Source: Patescibacteria group bacterium (GTDB lineage: Bacteria; Patescibacteriota; Minisyncoccia; Phycocordibacterales; UBA1006). Taken from it: 18,741 bases of DNA. Each line of letters opens with the position of its first letter. Position 1 is the first letter of the stretch. Shown one piece after another: positions 6,121-14,037 of this stretch. The position numbers were made by a program, and so were the translations under genes. Under the pieces are notes generated by a model. That model did no database searches, was not told the DNA's origin, and saw nothing but the letters and a program-made list of their open reading frames with translations. The stretch is taken from contig JAGQMP010000012.1 of the NCBI GenBank assembly GCA_020428585.1, positions 1 through 18,741 on the forward strand, given 5' to 3'.

Positions 6121-6759
6121 ATGATTATTACCTACCACGGCAAGCAATTTTTCAAACTACAGCAGGGGGATACCACTTATGCAGTAAACCCTATTTCAAA
6201 GGACAGCAGCCTTAAAACCAAACCTGCAAAGTTTGGCGCTGATGTAGCCTTGTGTACCACGCGGCATCCAGATTACAACGGATTTGAGAATGCAACCTAT
6301 AATGACAAAGAACCTTTTACGATCTACGGACCGGGCAGCTACGAGGTGAACGGTAACACCATCGTTGGGTTCACCTCGCCAGGAAAAATAGGCAAGGACG
6401 ACTACATCAATACGATCTACTTTTTCACCCTCGAGGGTATTTCGTTTTGTCACCTTGGGGATCTTGCGACGATCGATATTGATCAAAAGGTAAAAGAATA
6501 CGCTGACTCGGTTGATGTTCTGTTCGTCCCGGTGGGTGGGGAAGGAACCTTGGGTCCCGTTGAAGCCGCCAAAATCATCAAACACTTTGCCCCAAAGGTC
6601 GTCATCCCGATGGACTATGACGAAGGCCGCGAAAAGGGATCCCTCGATGCCTTTTTGAAAGAAGTATCTAGTAAATCAAAACCCGAGGATAAATACGTAT
6701 TTAAAAAGAGCGACCTTGAGACCTTAACCGGTCATGTGGTGGTCTTGAATCAAAGCTAG
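6121..6759 (+). CDS. Metallo-beta-lactamase-fold protein with degenerate metal site
   Basis: This 212-residue protein matches the short MBL-fold (UlaG-like) hydrolases common in CPR genomes. It keeps the family skeleton: the opening ITYHGKQFFKL, PGSYEVNG near residue 80, NTIYFFTLEGISFCHLGDL near 105-120 and VDVLFVPVGG near 140. The metal ligands are largely lost. The HxHxDH motif reads T-R-H-P-D-Y, and the late histidine of a P-M-H-Y type motif is Asp (PMDYDEG). It may be a pseudoenzyme or a binding protein. I chose ATG 6121 over GTG 6115 because it sits six bases after a perfect -10 box. It is first in an operon with a small membrane protein and gyrA, two bases before the next gene. Confidence 0.8.
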   Translation: MIITYHGKQFFKLQQGDTTYAVNPISKDSSLKTKPAKFGADVALCTTRHPDYNGFENATYNDKEPFTIYGPGSYEVNGNTIVGFTSPGKIGKDDYINTIYFFTLEGISFCHLGDLATIDIDQKVKEYADSVDVLFVPVGGEGTLGPVEAAKIIKHFAPKVVIPMDYDEGREKGSLDAFLKEVSSKSKPEDKYVFKKSDLETLTGHVVVLNQS

Positions 6760-6761
6760 CT

Positions 6762-7133
6762 ATGAAGAAAACCCTCGAAAACCTACGCGCGAGACCTAAC
6801 GAAGAGAAGAAACGCCTCGCCAAGACGATGGCCTTGGTTGCGACCGGTATGATCGTCATTCTGTATCTGGTAATCACTTTTACCGGCAAGAGTAGGGCCC
6901 CTGAACCTGGTGATCCATCAGAAACCAACACTTCATTTATCGATGCGATCGGAGGCTTGATTGATAGCGGTATTAATTCAATCAGTAGCCAGGCTGATGA
7001 AGCAACCACCGGTTTTGACAACATCGTAGAAGATCTCGAGAACTTGGAAGAAATCCAGACCGAAAGTGAAGCCGATATTGAAGCATCCCAGACGAACCCA
7101 GGTGAATCAGGAGAATCAACCCAAAACCTATGA
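6762..7133 (+). CDS. Small membrane-anchored hypothetical protein upstream of gyrA
   Basis: I do not recognise this 123-residue protein. A charged N-terminus (about residues 1-22) precedes one membrane helix (about 24-41, ALVATGMIVILYLVITF). A Pro/Asp linker and a strongly acidic, Ser/Thr/Glu-rich tail without cysteine follow. The positive-inside rule puts the N-terminus in the cytoplasm and the tail outside. It lies two bases after the MBL-fold gene and overlaps the gyrA start as ATGA, so it is co-translated with gyrA. The low-complexity tail suggests a disordered spacer rather than an enzyme. Coding status is well supported by the tight operon packing. Confidence 0.75.
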   Translation: MKKTLENLRARPNEEKKRLAKTMALVATGMIVILYLVITFTGKSRAPEPGDPSETNTSFIDAIGGLIDSGINSISSQADEATTGFDNIVEDLENLEEIQTESEADIEASQTNPGESGESTQNL

Positions 7134-9583
7134 CTAAGAAAAACGAACCAACAACAGCAAAAGACAACATCGTCCCAATGAACATTACGGACGAAATGAA
7201 AGGATCGTTCATCGCCTATGCGATGAGCGTGATTACTTCGCGTGCTTTGCCTGATGTCCGTGATGGATTAAAACCGGTCCACCGACGTATCCTCTATGCG
7301 ATGAATGACATCGGCCTCAGCGCTAGCGCACGATTCCGAAAATCGGCCCACGTGGTCGGAGAAGTGATGGCAAAATACCACCCGCACGGTGATACCTCGA
7401 TCTATGATGCGATGGTGAACCTAGCGCAGGATTTCTCGACCCGATATCCACTGGTATGGGGGCAAGGAAACTTTGGATCGATCGACGGGGATGCACCCGC
7501 TGCGATGAGGTATACCGAAGCCAAGATGGACAAAATCTCGTCCGAAATGCTTCGCGATATTGAAAAAGACACTGTCGATTTTGCAGCAAACTACGACGAT
7601 TCACAGAAAGAACCGACCGTCCTACCGACGGCGGTACCGACCCTCCTGTTGAACGGGGGGCTTGGTATTGCGGTTGGTATGGCGACCAACATCCCGCCGC
7701 ACAACCTGACTGAAGTCATTGATGCCACGGTCGCTTTGATTGATAATCCGAAATCGACCGTTTCGGACCTTTTGGAACACGTGAAGGGACCTGACTTTCC
7801 ATTAGGAGGACTCGCCTACAACACCGAAGACATCGAGGCTGCCTATACCTCGGGTCGTGGTCGCGTCGTAACCCGCGGTGAAGCTGAAATTATTGAATCA
7901 TCAAAAGGGGCAAGTCAGATCGTCATTACCTCGATCCCATACCGCGTCAACAAGCAGAATCTGATCGTTAAAATCGCTGACCTGGTTCGTGATAAAAAAA
8001 TCAAAGGCATCAAAGCCTTGCGTGACGAATCAACCAAAGACATTCGCATCGTGATTGATCTCGCGTCAGCGGCACAACCGCGACGCGTGTTGAACTACCT
8101 CTACAAGCACACCCAATTGCAAGAAAACTTCAACTACAACATGGTCTGTTTGGTTGATGGGGTGCCGCAAACGCTCGGCCTCAAAGACATCCTCGAGTCA
8201 TTCATTAGTCACCGCCAAGAGGTCGTCAGGCGTCGTACCGAATTCGACCTCGCCAAGGCTGAAGCCCGGGCACATATCCTCGAGGGATTGAACAAGGCAC
8301 TTGATCACATTGACGAGGTGATTGCTTTGATCAAGAAATCAAAAGACACGCCCGAGGCGCGCGCGAATTTGATGAAGAAATTTACCTTCACCGAGATTCA
8401 GGCCAACGCCATCCTCGACATGAAACTGCAAAAGCTTGCAGGTCTTGAACGCAAAAAAATCGAAGACGAACTAAAAGAAATCCTCGCCTACATCAAGGAT
8501 TTGAAAGCCTTGCTCAAGAGCGTGCCAAAGATGCTCGAGGTGATCAAAGATGAATTGATCGAAATCAAAGCAAAGTACGGCGACGATCGGCGTACCCGCA
8601 TCGTTGAAGGCGCGGTGAATTCAATCAAGGACGAAGACCTGATCCCACAGAAAGAGTTCGCCATGGTGTACACCGAAAACGGTTACATCAAACGTACCGA
8701 CCCAGGAGAATACAAATCCCAAAAACGTGGTGGGGTAGGGGTCGTTGACCTTGATACCAAGGATGAAGACATCGTGACCCACTTTTTGATTGCCGATTCA
8801 CATAGCGATGTTCTCTTCTTCTCTGACAAGGGAAAGGTCTACCAAACGAAAATGTATGACCTGCCTGAAGGACGACGTTCGACCAAAGGGAAATCAATCA
8901 TGAACTTCTTGCCACTCGATACCGAGGAAAAAATCACTTCAATTTTGACCGTGCCGAAGGGCAAGGACCTCGAGGCGGTGTCGCTCTTCTTTGCGACCAA
9001 GCACGGCGTCGTCAAACGAGTGTCGGGTGATGCCTTTGCTAATGTCAGGTCAAACGGTCTCATTGCTTTAAATCTGAAAGGTGATGATGAACTATGGTCA
9101 GTTAAAATGGTAACCAAGGACGACGAGGTTATCATCGCCACCAAGAGCGGCCAATCAATTAGGTTTACGGTTGATGAGGTCCGCATCATGGGTCGTACGG
9201 CGGCCGGTGTGAAGGGGGTCACCTTGAAGTGCGATGACGAATTGATCGCGCTGTCGGTGGTTCGCGGTGGTAGTGACACTGATCTTGAATTCTTGGTGCT
9301 TACCGAAAATGGTTACGGTAAAAAGACTCCGTTATCAGAATACAAAACCCAGGGACGAGGAGGATCAGGTATTAAGACCTTGAACGTTACCGACAAGACG
9401 GGGCGTTTGGTTGGTGCCAAGGTGATCACCCTGGATCACAAAGAAATTATGGCAATGTCTCAAAAATCTCAGGTGATCAGAACCAGCCTCGAATCGGTTC
9501 CGAGTCTTGGTCGCGCCACCCAGGGCGTACGCATTATGAAACTTCGTTCAGGAGATGTCGTTGCATCATTGACCGTCGTTTAG
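7130..9583 (+). CDS. gyrA: DNA gyrase subunit A
   Basis: GyrA forms the DNA-cutting half of gyrase, which introduces negative supercoils together with GyrB. The 817 residues run from the breakage-reunion domain (about 20-500) to a C-terminal beta-propeller (about 510-817). Catalytic Tyr128 lies in AAMRYTE. The quinolone-determining region has HGDTSIYD at 86-93, with Thr where E. coli has Ser83 and Asp kept at the Asp87 position. The GyrA box reads QKRGGVG (531-537) against the usual QRRGGKG, and later propeller blades repeat related YKTQGRGGSG and GRATQGVR segments. Because the box is altered, ParC cannot be fully excluded, but the overall form favours GyrA. It is the last gene of its operon, and gyrB is not in the window. 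Confidence 0.92.
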   Translation: MTKKNEPTTAKDNIVPMNITDEMKGSFIAYAMSVITSRALPDVRDGLKPVHRRILYAMNDIGLSASARFRKSAHVVGEVMAKYHPHGDTSIYDAMVNLAQDFSTRYPLVWGQGNFGSIDGDAPAAMRYTEAKMDKISSEMLRDIEKDTVDFAANYDDSQKEPTVLPTAVPTLLLNGGLGIAVGMATNIPPHNLTEVIDATVALIDNPKSTVSDLLEHVKGPDFPLGGLAYNTEDIEAAYTSGRGRVVTRGEAEIIESSKGASQIVITSIPYRVNKQNLIVKIADLVRDKKIKGIKALRDESTKDIRIVIDLASAAQPRRVLNYLYKHTQLQENFNYNMVCLVDGVPQTLGLKDILESFISHRQEVVRRRTEFDLAKAEARAHILEGLNKALDHIDEVIALIKKSKDTPEARANLMKKFTFTEIQANAILDMKLQKLAGLERKKIEDELKEILAYIKDLKALLKSVPKMLEVIKDELIEIKAKYGDDRRTRIVEGAVNSIKDEDLIPQKEFAMVYTENGYIKRTDPGEYKSQKRGGVGVVDLDTKDEDIVTHFLIADSHSDVLFFSDKGKVYQTKMYDLPEGRRSTKGKSIMNFLPLDTEEKITSILTVPKGKDLEAVSLFFATKHGVVKRVSGDAFANVRSNGLIALNLKGDDELWSVKMVTKDDEVIIATKSGQSIRFTVDEVRIMGRTAAGVKGVTLKCDDELIALSVVRGGSDTDLEFLVLTENGYGKKTPLSEYKTQGRGGSGIKTLNVTDKTGRLVGAKVITLDHKEIMAMSQKSQVIRTSLESVPSLGRATQGVRIMKLRSGDVVASLTVV

Positions 9584-9612
9584 AAAACACACCTTTCTAA
9601 AGGTGTGTTTTT
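9584..9612 (+). terminator. Rho-independent terminator of gyrA
   Basis: AAAACACACCTTT and AAAGGTGTGTTTT form a 13-bp stem with a two-base gap, directly after the gyrA stop, and end in a run of T. Confidence 0.88.
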
Positions 9613-9626
9613 CAAGATGACTTTGG

Positions 9627-9632
9627 TATACT
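9627..9632 (+). promoter_or_regulatory. Promoter -10 box of the methyltransferase operon
   Basis: TATACT with TGG in front (extended -10) ends ten bases before the ATG at 9643. The string TTTGGTATACT also occurs at 2284-2294 before the peptidoglycan-binding gene. Confidence 0.6.
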
Positions 9633-9642
9633 TGGTCTATCT

Positions 9643-10182
9643 ATGAACACGTTCTCTGATCCACAAAATATTGTTGAGCAAGGTGACTTTTTTCCAGGTC
9701 AAGAAGTTGCTGACTTTGGTGTGGGGAGCGGTGCCTACACGATGGCCATCGCACGAAAAATCGCTGGCGATCCTAAAAGTCGCGTCTTTGCGATTGATGT
9801 TCAGCGTGATCTTCTTGATCGGGTAGCGTCCGAAGCCGAAAACGAACACCTTGATTCAGTGAACGTTGTGTGGGGAGACCTTGAAACACAAGGAGGAAGC
9901 CGCCTCAAAGACGCATCAGTGTCAGCCGTCGTCATTGCGAACACGCTCTTTCAACTCGAAGACAAGAAAGCCGTCCTTAAAGAAGCCTGGCGGGTGCTTC
10001 GCTCTGACGGTAGGCTCATTATTGTCGATTGGTCGGAATCATTTGGAAACATTGGCCCCAAAGAAGACCACGTCGTGACTGAGGCAACCGCAAAAACCTT
10101 GACTGAAGAAACCGGCTTTATCTTTGACCGTAACCTCAAGGCAGGAGAACATCACTACGGATTTATGAGCAGAAAGAACTAA
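9643..10182 (+). CDS. Class I SAM-dependent methyltransferase
   Basis: The 179 residues show the Rossmann-type methyltransferase fold. Motif I is VADFGVGSGAY (Gly26, Gly28, Gly30), which binds S-adenosylmethionine. The acidic ribose-binding residue is Asp52 in VFAIDVQ. Later motifs include VNVVWGDLE, the ANTLFQLED strand and WRVLRSDGRLIIVDW, typical of Methyltransf_11/25 enzymes. The C-terminus ends with GEHHYGFMSRK. The substrate cannot be inferred; this family methylates small molecules, lipids or quinones. It leads an operon with a solute-binding protein (8-base gap) and the long pilin-domain protein, but that neighbourhood does not point to a specific substrate. Confidence 0.88.
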   Translation: MNTFSDPQNIVEQGDFFPGQEVADFGVGSGAYTMAIARKIAGDPKSRVFAIDVQRDLLDRVASEAENEHLDSVNVVWGDLETQGGSRLKDASVSAVVIANTLFQLEDKKAVLKEAWRVLRSDGRLIIVDWSESFGNIGPKEDHVVTEATAKTLTEETGFIFDRNLKAGEHHYGFMSRKN

Positions 10183-10190
10183 TACGATTC

Positions 10191-11510
10191 ATGAAACAGC
10201 TTGGCATTAAAAACATTATTACCGGAATCTTTGTCGTTGCAGCCGTCGCGGCCTTCATGGTCTTTTCGGGTGTGGTAAAGGTTGGGACCCAGACGCAAGA
10301 TGCAACAGGAACGGTCACGGTATGGGGAACGATTCCATATCAAACCATGCAACGGTATGTCGATCAGGCACGGGAGCAGAACCTCACGATCGTCTATAAA
10401 GAAAAACGTCCAGGGACTTACGAAGAAGAACTCGTTAATGCCTTTGCGGCAGGTCAGGGTCCTGATGTCTTTATCATGTCTCACGAACGAATTCTCAGGC
10501 ACAGCGACAAGGTACTTGAGATTCCCTACGCGAGTTTTCCGAAAGATGCCTACGAATCAACCTACATCGACGAAGCGCGACTCTTTACGACCGACACGGG
10601 AATTACCGCTTTTCCATTGACCGTTGATCCCTTGGTGATGTACTACAACAAACCCTTGATTTCATCAGCGTTCATTCTCGATGTTCCGGCATACTGGGAT
10701 GAATTTGTCGCCTTTGCACCCGAAGTAACCGAATACGCCGGTACGGGTGAAATATCAATCAGCGCGGCAGCCCTCGGTACTTATGACAACATTGGCAGTG
10801 CCAAAGGTATTCTTGCGACCCTGATCATGCAAAACCAAAACCAGATTGTCGGTGTTGATCCAACCACCAACAAGAAACGTTCAATTCTTGCCCTTGATAA
10901 TACCTCACTTGATCGGGTAGCTCAGGCGGTTGATTTCTATACGTCATTTGCTCGATTTGGTGCTGATACCTATTCGTGGAACGAGGCGCTGATTGATTCC
11001 CAAAATAAATTCATCGCTGGTGAAGTGGCTCTCTATATTGGACGTGCGAGTGAAGTTGAAACTATCAGAAAAAAGAATCCGAACCTTGATTTCGGGGTGA
11101 CCCTGATGCCACAGGTTCGCGGTAATACAACCCGCATGACAGAGGGTGCCATGACGGGTATTGCGATCAGCAAACAAACAGGCAACGTTCCTGCGGCTCT
11201 TAAGGTAGCGTCAAAACTTGCGGGTGCTGATATTGCAGGTAACCTTGCGGCTGATTTGTTGGTGGCTCCAGCGCGCAAGGACCTCCTTGGAAATACTCCT
11301 GATGACGCGCTCCGCACCCTCGTCTACAATTCAGCCATTATCTCGCGAGGGTGGTTTGATCCAGCACCTGATCGAACGTCCTCAGTCTTGCGTACTCTCG
11401 TCCGAAACGTGAACACCGGGGCTCTTTCAACACAGGATGCCATTTCCCGTGCGAATGCTGATTTGAACACCGTCCTTGATCAGACGATTAACCTTAACCT
11501 AGGGAATTAA
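10191..11510 (+). CDS. Extracellular solute-binding protein, family 1 type
   Basis: This 439-residue protein resembles SBP_bac_1 (sugar-type ABC importer) binding proteins. An N-terminal membrane helix (about residues 9-30) has no lipobox cysteine, so the protein is probably anchored by the helix. TGTVTVWGTIPYQTMQ, then YEEELVNAFAAGQGPDVFIM and TAFPLTVDPLVMYYNK are family-typical. FIAGEVALYIGRASE and MTEGAMTGIAISKQT mark the second lobe. No permease or ATPase is adjacent. It lies 8 bases after the methyltransferase and 5 bases before the pilin-domain protein. This placement suggests a surface role linked with the pilin-like proteins, although that is inference. Confidence 0.88.
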   Translation: MKQLGIKNIITGIFVVAAVAAFMVFSGVVKVGTQTQDATGTVTVWGTIPYQTMQRYVDQAREQNLTIVYKEKRPGTYEEELVNAFAAGQGPDVFIMSHERILRHSDKVLEIPYASFPKDAYESTYIDEARLFTTDTGITAFPLTVDPLVMYYNKPLISSAFILDVPAYWDEFVAFAPEVTEYAGTGEISISAAALGTYDNIGSAKGILATLIMQNQNQIVGVDPTTNKKRSILALDNTSLDRVAQAVDFYTSFARFGADTYSWNEALIDSQNKFIAGEVALYIGRASEVETIRKKNPNLDFGVTLMPQVRGNTTRMTEGAMTGIAISKQTGNVPAALKVASKLAGADIAGNLAADLLVAPARKDLLGNTPDDALRTLVYNSAIISRGWFDPAPDRTSSVLRTLVRNVNTGALSTQDAISRANADLNTVLDQTINLNLGN

Positions 11511-11515
11511 GAACT

Positions 11516-13027
11516 ATGTCATTCTCTGCACGAATTCTCACGATCATTATCTTTGCAACAGCGCTTTTTGGCATAGGCCAAGGAACGTTTGCTGCCGTTG
11601 AACAAGAAATCATTACAAATGCAGATATCAATACTGAAACAAAAACCTTCAGTGCCGATATTACGGGTTCTCAAACCGGGATGATCGTACGATTCTTTTT
11701 CCACGAACCAGGCGATACGAACAACGAATATCTTCAGTTTTTTGGTGATGCTCCGTATCAACCTGCAAATGTAAGCATTAATCTCGAATATCTTACCTTT
11801 ACTTCACCGTATCCGTATTTTACGGCCGATCCAGAACATTTCGTCGACAGTATTTTTGTCGTTCTCGAGAATGAACAAAGCCAGGCAGTTGCCGCTACCC
11901 AGAACCTTTCAATAGTCACCTTAACGGGTGGAACAGGACCAACGATTACCTTCCCGGGGTGGCAGACGGCTGAATACCGGCAAATTGCATCGAACGGACA
12001 GTACTATCCGTATGTAAAATCAGCAGGGCCCCTGGAACGTGATGCGGCGCTCAACCTATACTTGACCCTCGAAGATCGAACTTCAAACGAAATTACGGTC
12101 ATCGAAACCTATCCCGCGGGGTCTCAGTATTTAAATGTGACCTGGCCCGTCTCAGAACCGGAATTAAGTTACCTGGTCCCCGGTCACGAGTATGCCGTAT
12201 ATCTATCTGATGTGGCAGACGGTTCTCTTGCGATTTTGGCTGAACCTGAAGAAACCTACGAAACGATCGGAGTTGTGCCATTCACCGGAGGGAATGGGGA
12301 CGTGGTATCAGTCAACCAAATCGCCATTAAACAACAAGCAGGAAAGAATTATTACGAAATTTCGGGTGTGGTGAACGCAACAGTACCAAACAAAATGTTA
12401 AACCTAACCATTCGCCCGGTAGGTGGTACAACCCTTGGCGCGCTGCTCGGACAGGTACCGTACCAAGAAGGCTACGAATTTGTGACGCCGACCCCGACTG
12501 AACTCGAAAACTTCCAGAACCTCCCTGATGGTCAGTACGAACTCTTGTTTAATGTGGCTGGGCTGACCGGACCCGAGGTGGTCGCAGGACCGATCGCCTT
12601 ACCACCCATCGGCGGTGGAACCAATGGTGGAGGAGTCACTAGCGGCGGATCAGGCGGGGGGATCATCACCTTTAATGACACCCAACAAGACATCTTAAAC
12701 AATGGTATCGTGCCGACGAATTGCGGCTACAAGCTGTCAGACGGTGGCAAGATCTGTGGATTCGCTGACGTGATTCGTCTCATCCAGCGGGTGATTGAAT
12801 ACATATTTATCTTGATACTTCCACTCGCAGCCATCGTCTTTGCTTATGCAGGATTTCTCTTTTTGACTTCAGGCGGCAGCTCTGACAAACGAAAAGCGGC
12901 TAAAAAAGCCATGACCAGTGTCCTCGTTGGTATTATTATCGTCATGCTTGCCTGGTTGGTGGTGCGTACCATCGTTGGGTCGCTGGGTGTTGATACGACC
13001 TCGGACACCTTCTATCTCGCTAATTAA
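11516..13027 (+). CDS. Secreted ectodomain protein fused to a C-terminal T4SS-pilin-like domain
   Basis: This 503-residue protein starts with a signal peptide (about 1-26, cleavage near TFA-AVEQ). About 340 residues of predicted beta-rich extracellular sequence follow, with no enzyme motif that I recognise. A Gly/Ser/Thr linker (about 368-385) leads to the C-terminal domain from residue 402. That domain has two cysteines (NCGYKL, KICGF) and two membrane helices (about 429-451 and 466-487) joined by a basic loop (SSDKRKAAKKAM), then VLVGIIIVMLAWLVVRTI. This matches the T4SS_pilin (VirB2/TrbC-like) domain widespread in CPR genomes. The size is several times that of a normal pilin, which suggests a membrane-embedded subunit displaying a large adhesin-like head. 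It ends the operon begun at 9643. Confidence 0.75.
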   Translation: MSFSARILTIIIFATALFGIGQGTFAAVEQEIITNADINTETKTFSADITGSQTGMIVRFFFHEPGDTNNEYLQFFGDAPYQPANVSINLEYLTFTSPYPYFTADPEHFVDSIFVVLENEQSQAVAATQNLSIVTLTGGTGPTITFPGWQTAEYRQIASNGQYYPYVKSAGPLERDAALNLYLTLEDRTSNEITVIETYPAGSQYLNVTWPVSEPELSYLVPGHEYAVYLSDVADGSLAILAEPEETYETIGVVPFTGGNGDVVSVNQIAIKQQAGKNYYEISGVVNATVPNKMLNLTIRPVGGTTLGALLGQVPYQEGYEFVTPTPTELENFQNLPDGQYELLFNVAGLTGPEVVAGPIALPPIGGGTNGGGVTSGGSGGGIITFNDTQQDILNNGIVPTNCGYKLSDGGKICGFADVIRLIQRVIEYIFILILPLAAIVFAYAGFLFLTSGGSSDKRKAAKKAMTSVLVGIIIVMLAWLVVRTIVGSLGVDTTSDTFYLAN

Positions 13028-13029
13028 CC

Positions 13030-13059
13030 TTGGCCTTGGTGGGGTCAGCGTGGTACAAT
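13030..13059 (+). promoter_or_regulatory. Promoter of the first small pilin-like gene
   Basis: TACAAT (13054-13059) with TGG in front is a good extended -10, and TTGGCC at 13030-13035 lies 18 bases upstream. It gives a leader of about 75 bases. The leader contains the palindromes CTCCTAGGAG (13071-13080) and AATAATCGATTATT (13103-13116), the second enclosed by GTTAG...CTAAC. Confidence 0.5.
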
Positions 13060-13142
13060 GTTGGCAACTTCTCCTAGGAGCGATCCTTGTGTTAGAAGAA
13101 CCAATAATCGATTATTACTAACTCAAAGACATTCTCATTACT

Positions 13143-13505
13143 ATGAAAAACATCTTGAAAGCTAGCGTGGTTGCAGGTGCGGCCCTTCCGTTTCTTGCTC
13201 TTGGGCAATCAACCTTCGGAAGTATCTTGGGAACGATTGCAAACCTTATTAACGCAATTATCCCAGTACTTATCGCTCTTGCCTTGGCATACTTTATCTA
13301 TGGTGTGTTCAAGTTCATCATGGCGTCAGACGCAGACAAGAAGAAGGATGCCCGATCTATTGTGATTCAGGGAGTCATTGGACTGTTCGTCATCGTGTCA
13401 GTGTGGGGACTTGTTGGAGTCATCCAAGCAACCTTCGGTATCGGAACGGGAGGAACCCTCGATGGCTCACAGCTTCCTTCTGTCTGTACTGGCGGAAACT
13501 GCTAA
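13143..13505 (+). CDS. T4SS-pilin-like two-helix membrane protein
   Basis: The 120 residues comprise a signal peptide (about 1-21, before QSTFG) and a first helix (about 38-58, IPVLIALALAYFIYGVF). A charged loop (SDADKKKDAR) and a second helix (about 75-97, VIGLFVIVSVWGLVGVI) follow, and the tail ends in two cysteines (CTGGNC). This is the VirB2/TrbC-like pilin plan, in which two helices pack into a filament or membrane channel. It is closest to the protein at 16524-16862: both share NLIN, the GLF-SxW stretch and TFGI--GGTL. It has its own promoter and terminator, so its dose may be set separately from the other pilin-like genes. The family call rests on topology and motifs. Confidence 0.78.
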   Translation: MKNILKASVVAGAALPFLALGQSTFGSILGTIANLINAIIPVLIALALAYFIYGVFKFIMASDADKKKDARSIVIQGVIGLFVIVSVWGLVGVIQATFGIGTGGTLDGSQLPSVCTGGNC

Positions 13506-13516
13506 CCCTATCATCT

Positions 13517-13541
13517 AAAAATCCACCTTGGGTGGATTTTT
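13517..13541 (+). terminator. Rho-independent terminator
   Basis: AAAAATCCACC and GGTGGATTTTT form an 11-bp stem with loop TTG, followed by TATTT. Confidence 0.9.
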
Positions 13542-13569
13542 TATTTCAGACTCGACCCTAATTTTATGA

Positions 13570-13575
13570 TAAAAT
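13570..13575 (+). promoter_or_regulatory. Promoter -10 box of the second small pilin-like gene
   Basis: TAAAAT ends six bases before the ATG at 13582, again predicting a leaderless mRNA. The in-frame ATG at 13576 directly abuts this box and is therefore a less likely start. Confidence 0.5.
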
Positions 13576-13581
13576 ATGCCC

Positions 13582-13962
13582 ATGGAAATTCTGTCATTTA
13601 TTCAGACCTATATTCTGATCCCACAGGCTGACGCCGCGATATCAGAAGAATTCGTTGCTTTTATCGGGCGCGTGAATCAGCATGTCGTGAATCCTTTGAT
13701 TGTGGTTTTGTTTTCGGTCGCTTTGGTCTTGTTCATCGTCGGGCTGTATAAATTCTTTAGCGGTAAGGATAACGCTGACGCCTTGAAGACGGGTAAACAA
13801 CATATGCTATGGGGAATTATCGGCATGGCGATTATGGTGTCGGTGTTTGGGATTATGAATTTTATCACAGGTAGCCTTGGCATCGATGACGTTGACCCAT
13901 CATCGAGTGGAGATTTCTCGGGCCTTCAACGCGACACCCAATCACCCGTCTTTAGACCCTAG
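13582..13962 (+). CDS. T4SS-pilin-like two-helix membrane protein
   Basis: The 126 residues begin with a short hydrophobic stretch (about 1-19, ending near QADAA) that may be a weak signal peptide. The first helix (about 36-57, NPLIVVLFSVALVLFIVGL), a loop with charged residues (GKDNADALKTGKQ) and the second helix (about 74-95, LWGIIGMAIMVSVFGIMNF) follow. The tail is polar and Ser/Asp-rich, without cysteine. The LFS-AL and LWGII segments recur in the protein at 16178-16519. ATG 13582 is preferred to 13576 for promoter spacing. The gene sits just before the minus-strand SPFH operon, with which it converges. Confidence 0.75.
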   Translation: MEILSFIQTYILIPQADAAISEEFVAFIGRVNQHVVNPLIVVLFSVALVLFIVGLYKFFSGKDNADALKTGKQHMLWGIIGMAIMVSVFGIMNFITGSLGIDDVDPSSSGDFSGLQRDTQSPVFRP

Positions 13963-13989
13963 GGGAGGGGACTCATACTTTCAGGCATG

Positions 13990-14016
13990 AAAAAAACCGG
14001 AACGATGTTCCGGTTT
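13990..14016 (-). terminator. Terminator of the SPFH operon (convergent region)
   Basis: AAACCGGAAC-GAT-GTTCCGGTTT is a 10-bp stem. On the minus strand a run of T (13990-13996) follows, so it mainly serves the SPFH operon. The plus-strand pilin-like gene may also use it, less efficiently. Confidence 0.8.
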
Positions 14017-14037
14017 CTGGTCTTACGCACTATGGCG

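Noticed and set aside
2822..7133. TGA recoding as in Gracilibacteria
   Set aside because: TGA works as a stop in the peptidoglycan-binding gene, the 123-residue gene and others, with no in-frame TGA in conserved genes.
8839..9279. 146-residue minus-strand frame inside gyrA
   Set aside because: Antisense shadow of a strongly conserved gyrA region.
12918..13121. Frame crossing the end of the 503-residue protein into the gap
   Set aside because: No start signal, and it overlaps the real C-terminus in another frame; the pilin-like domain ends normally at 13027.
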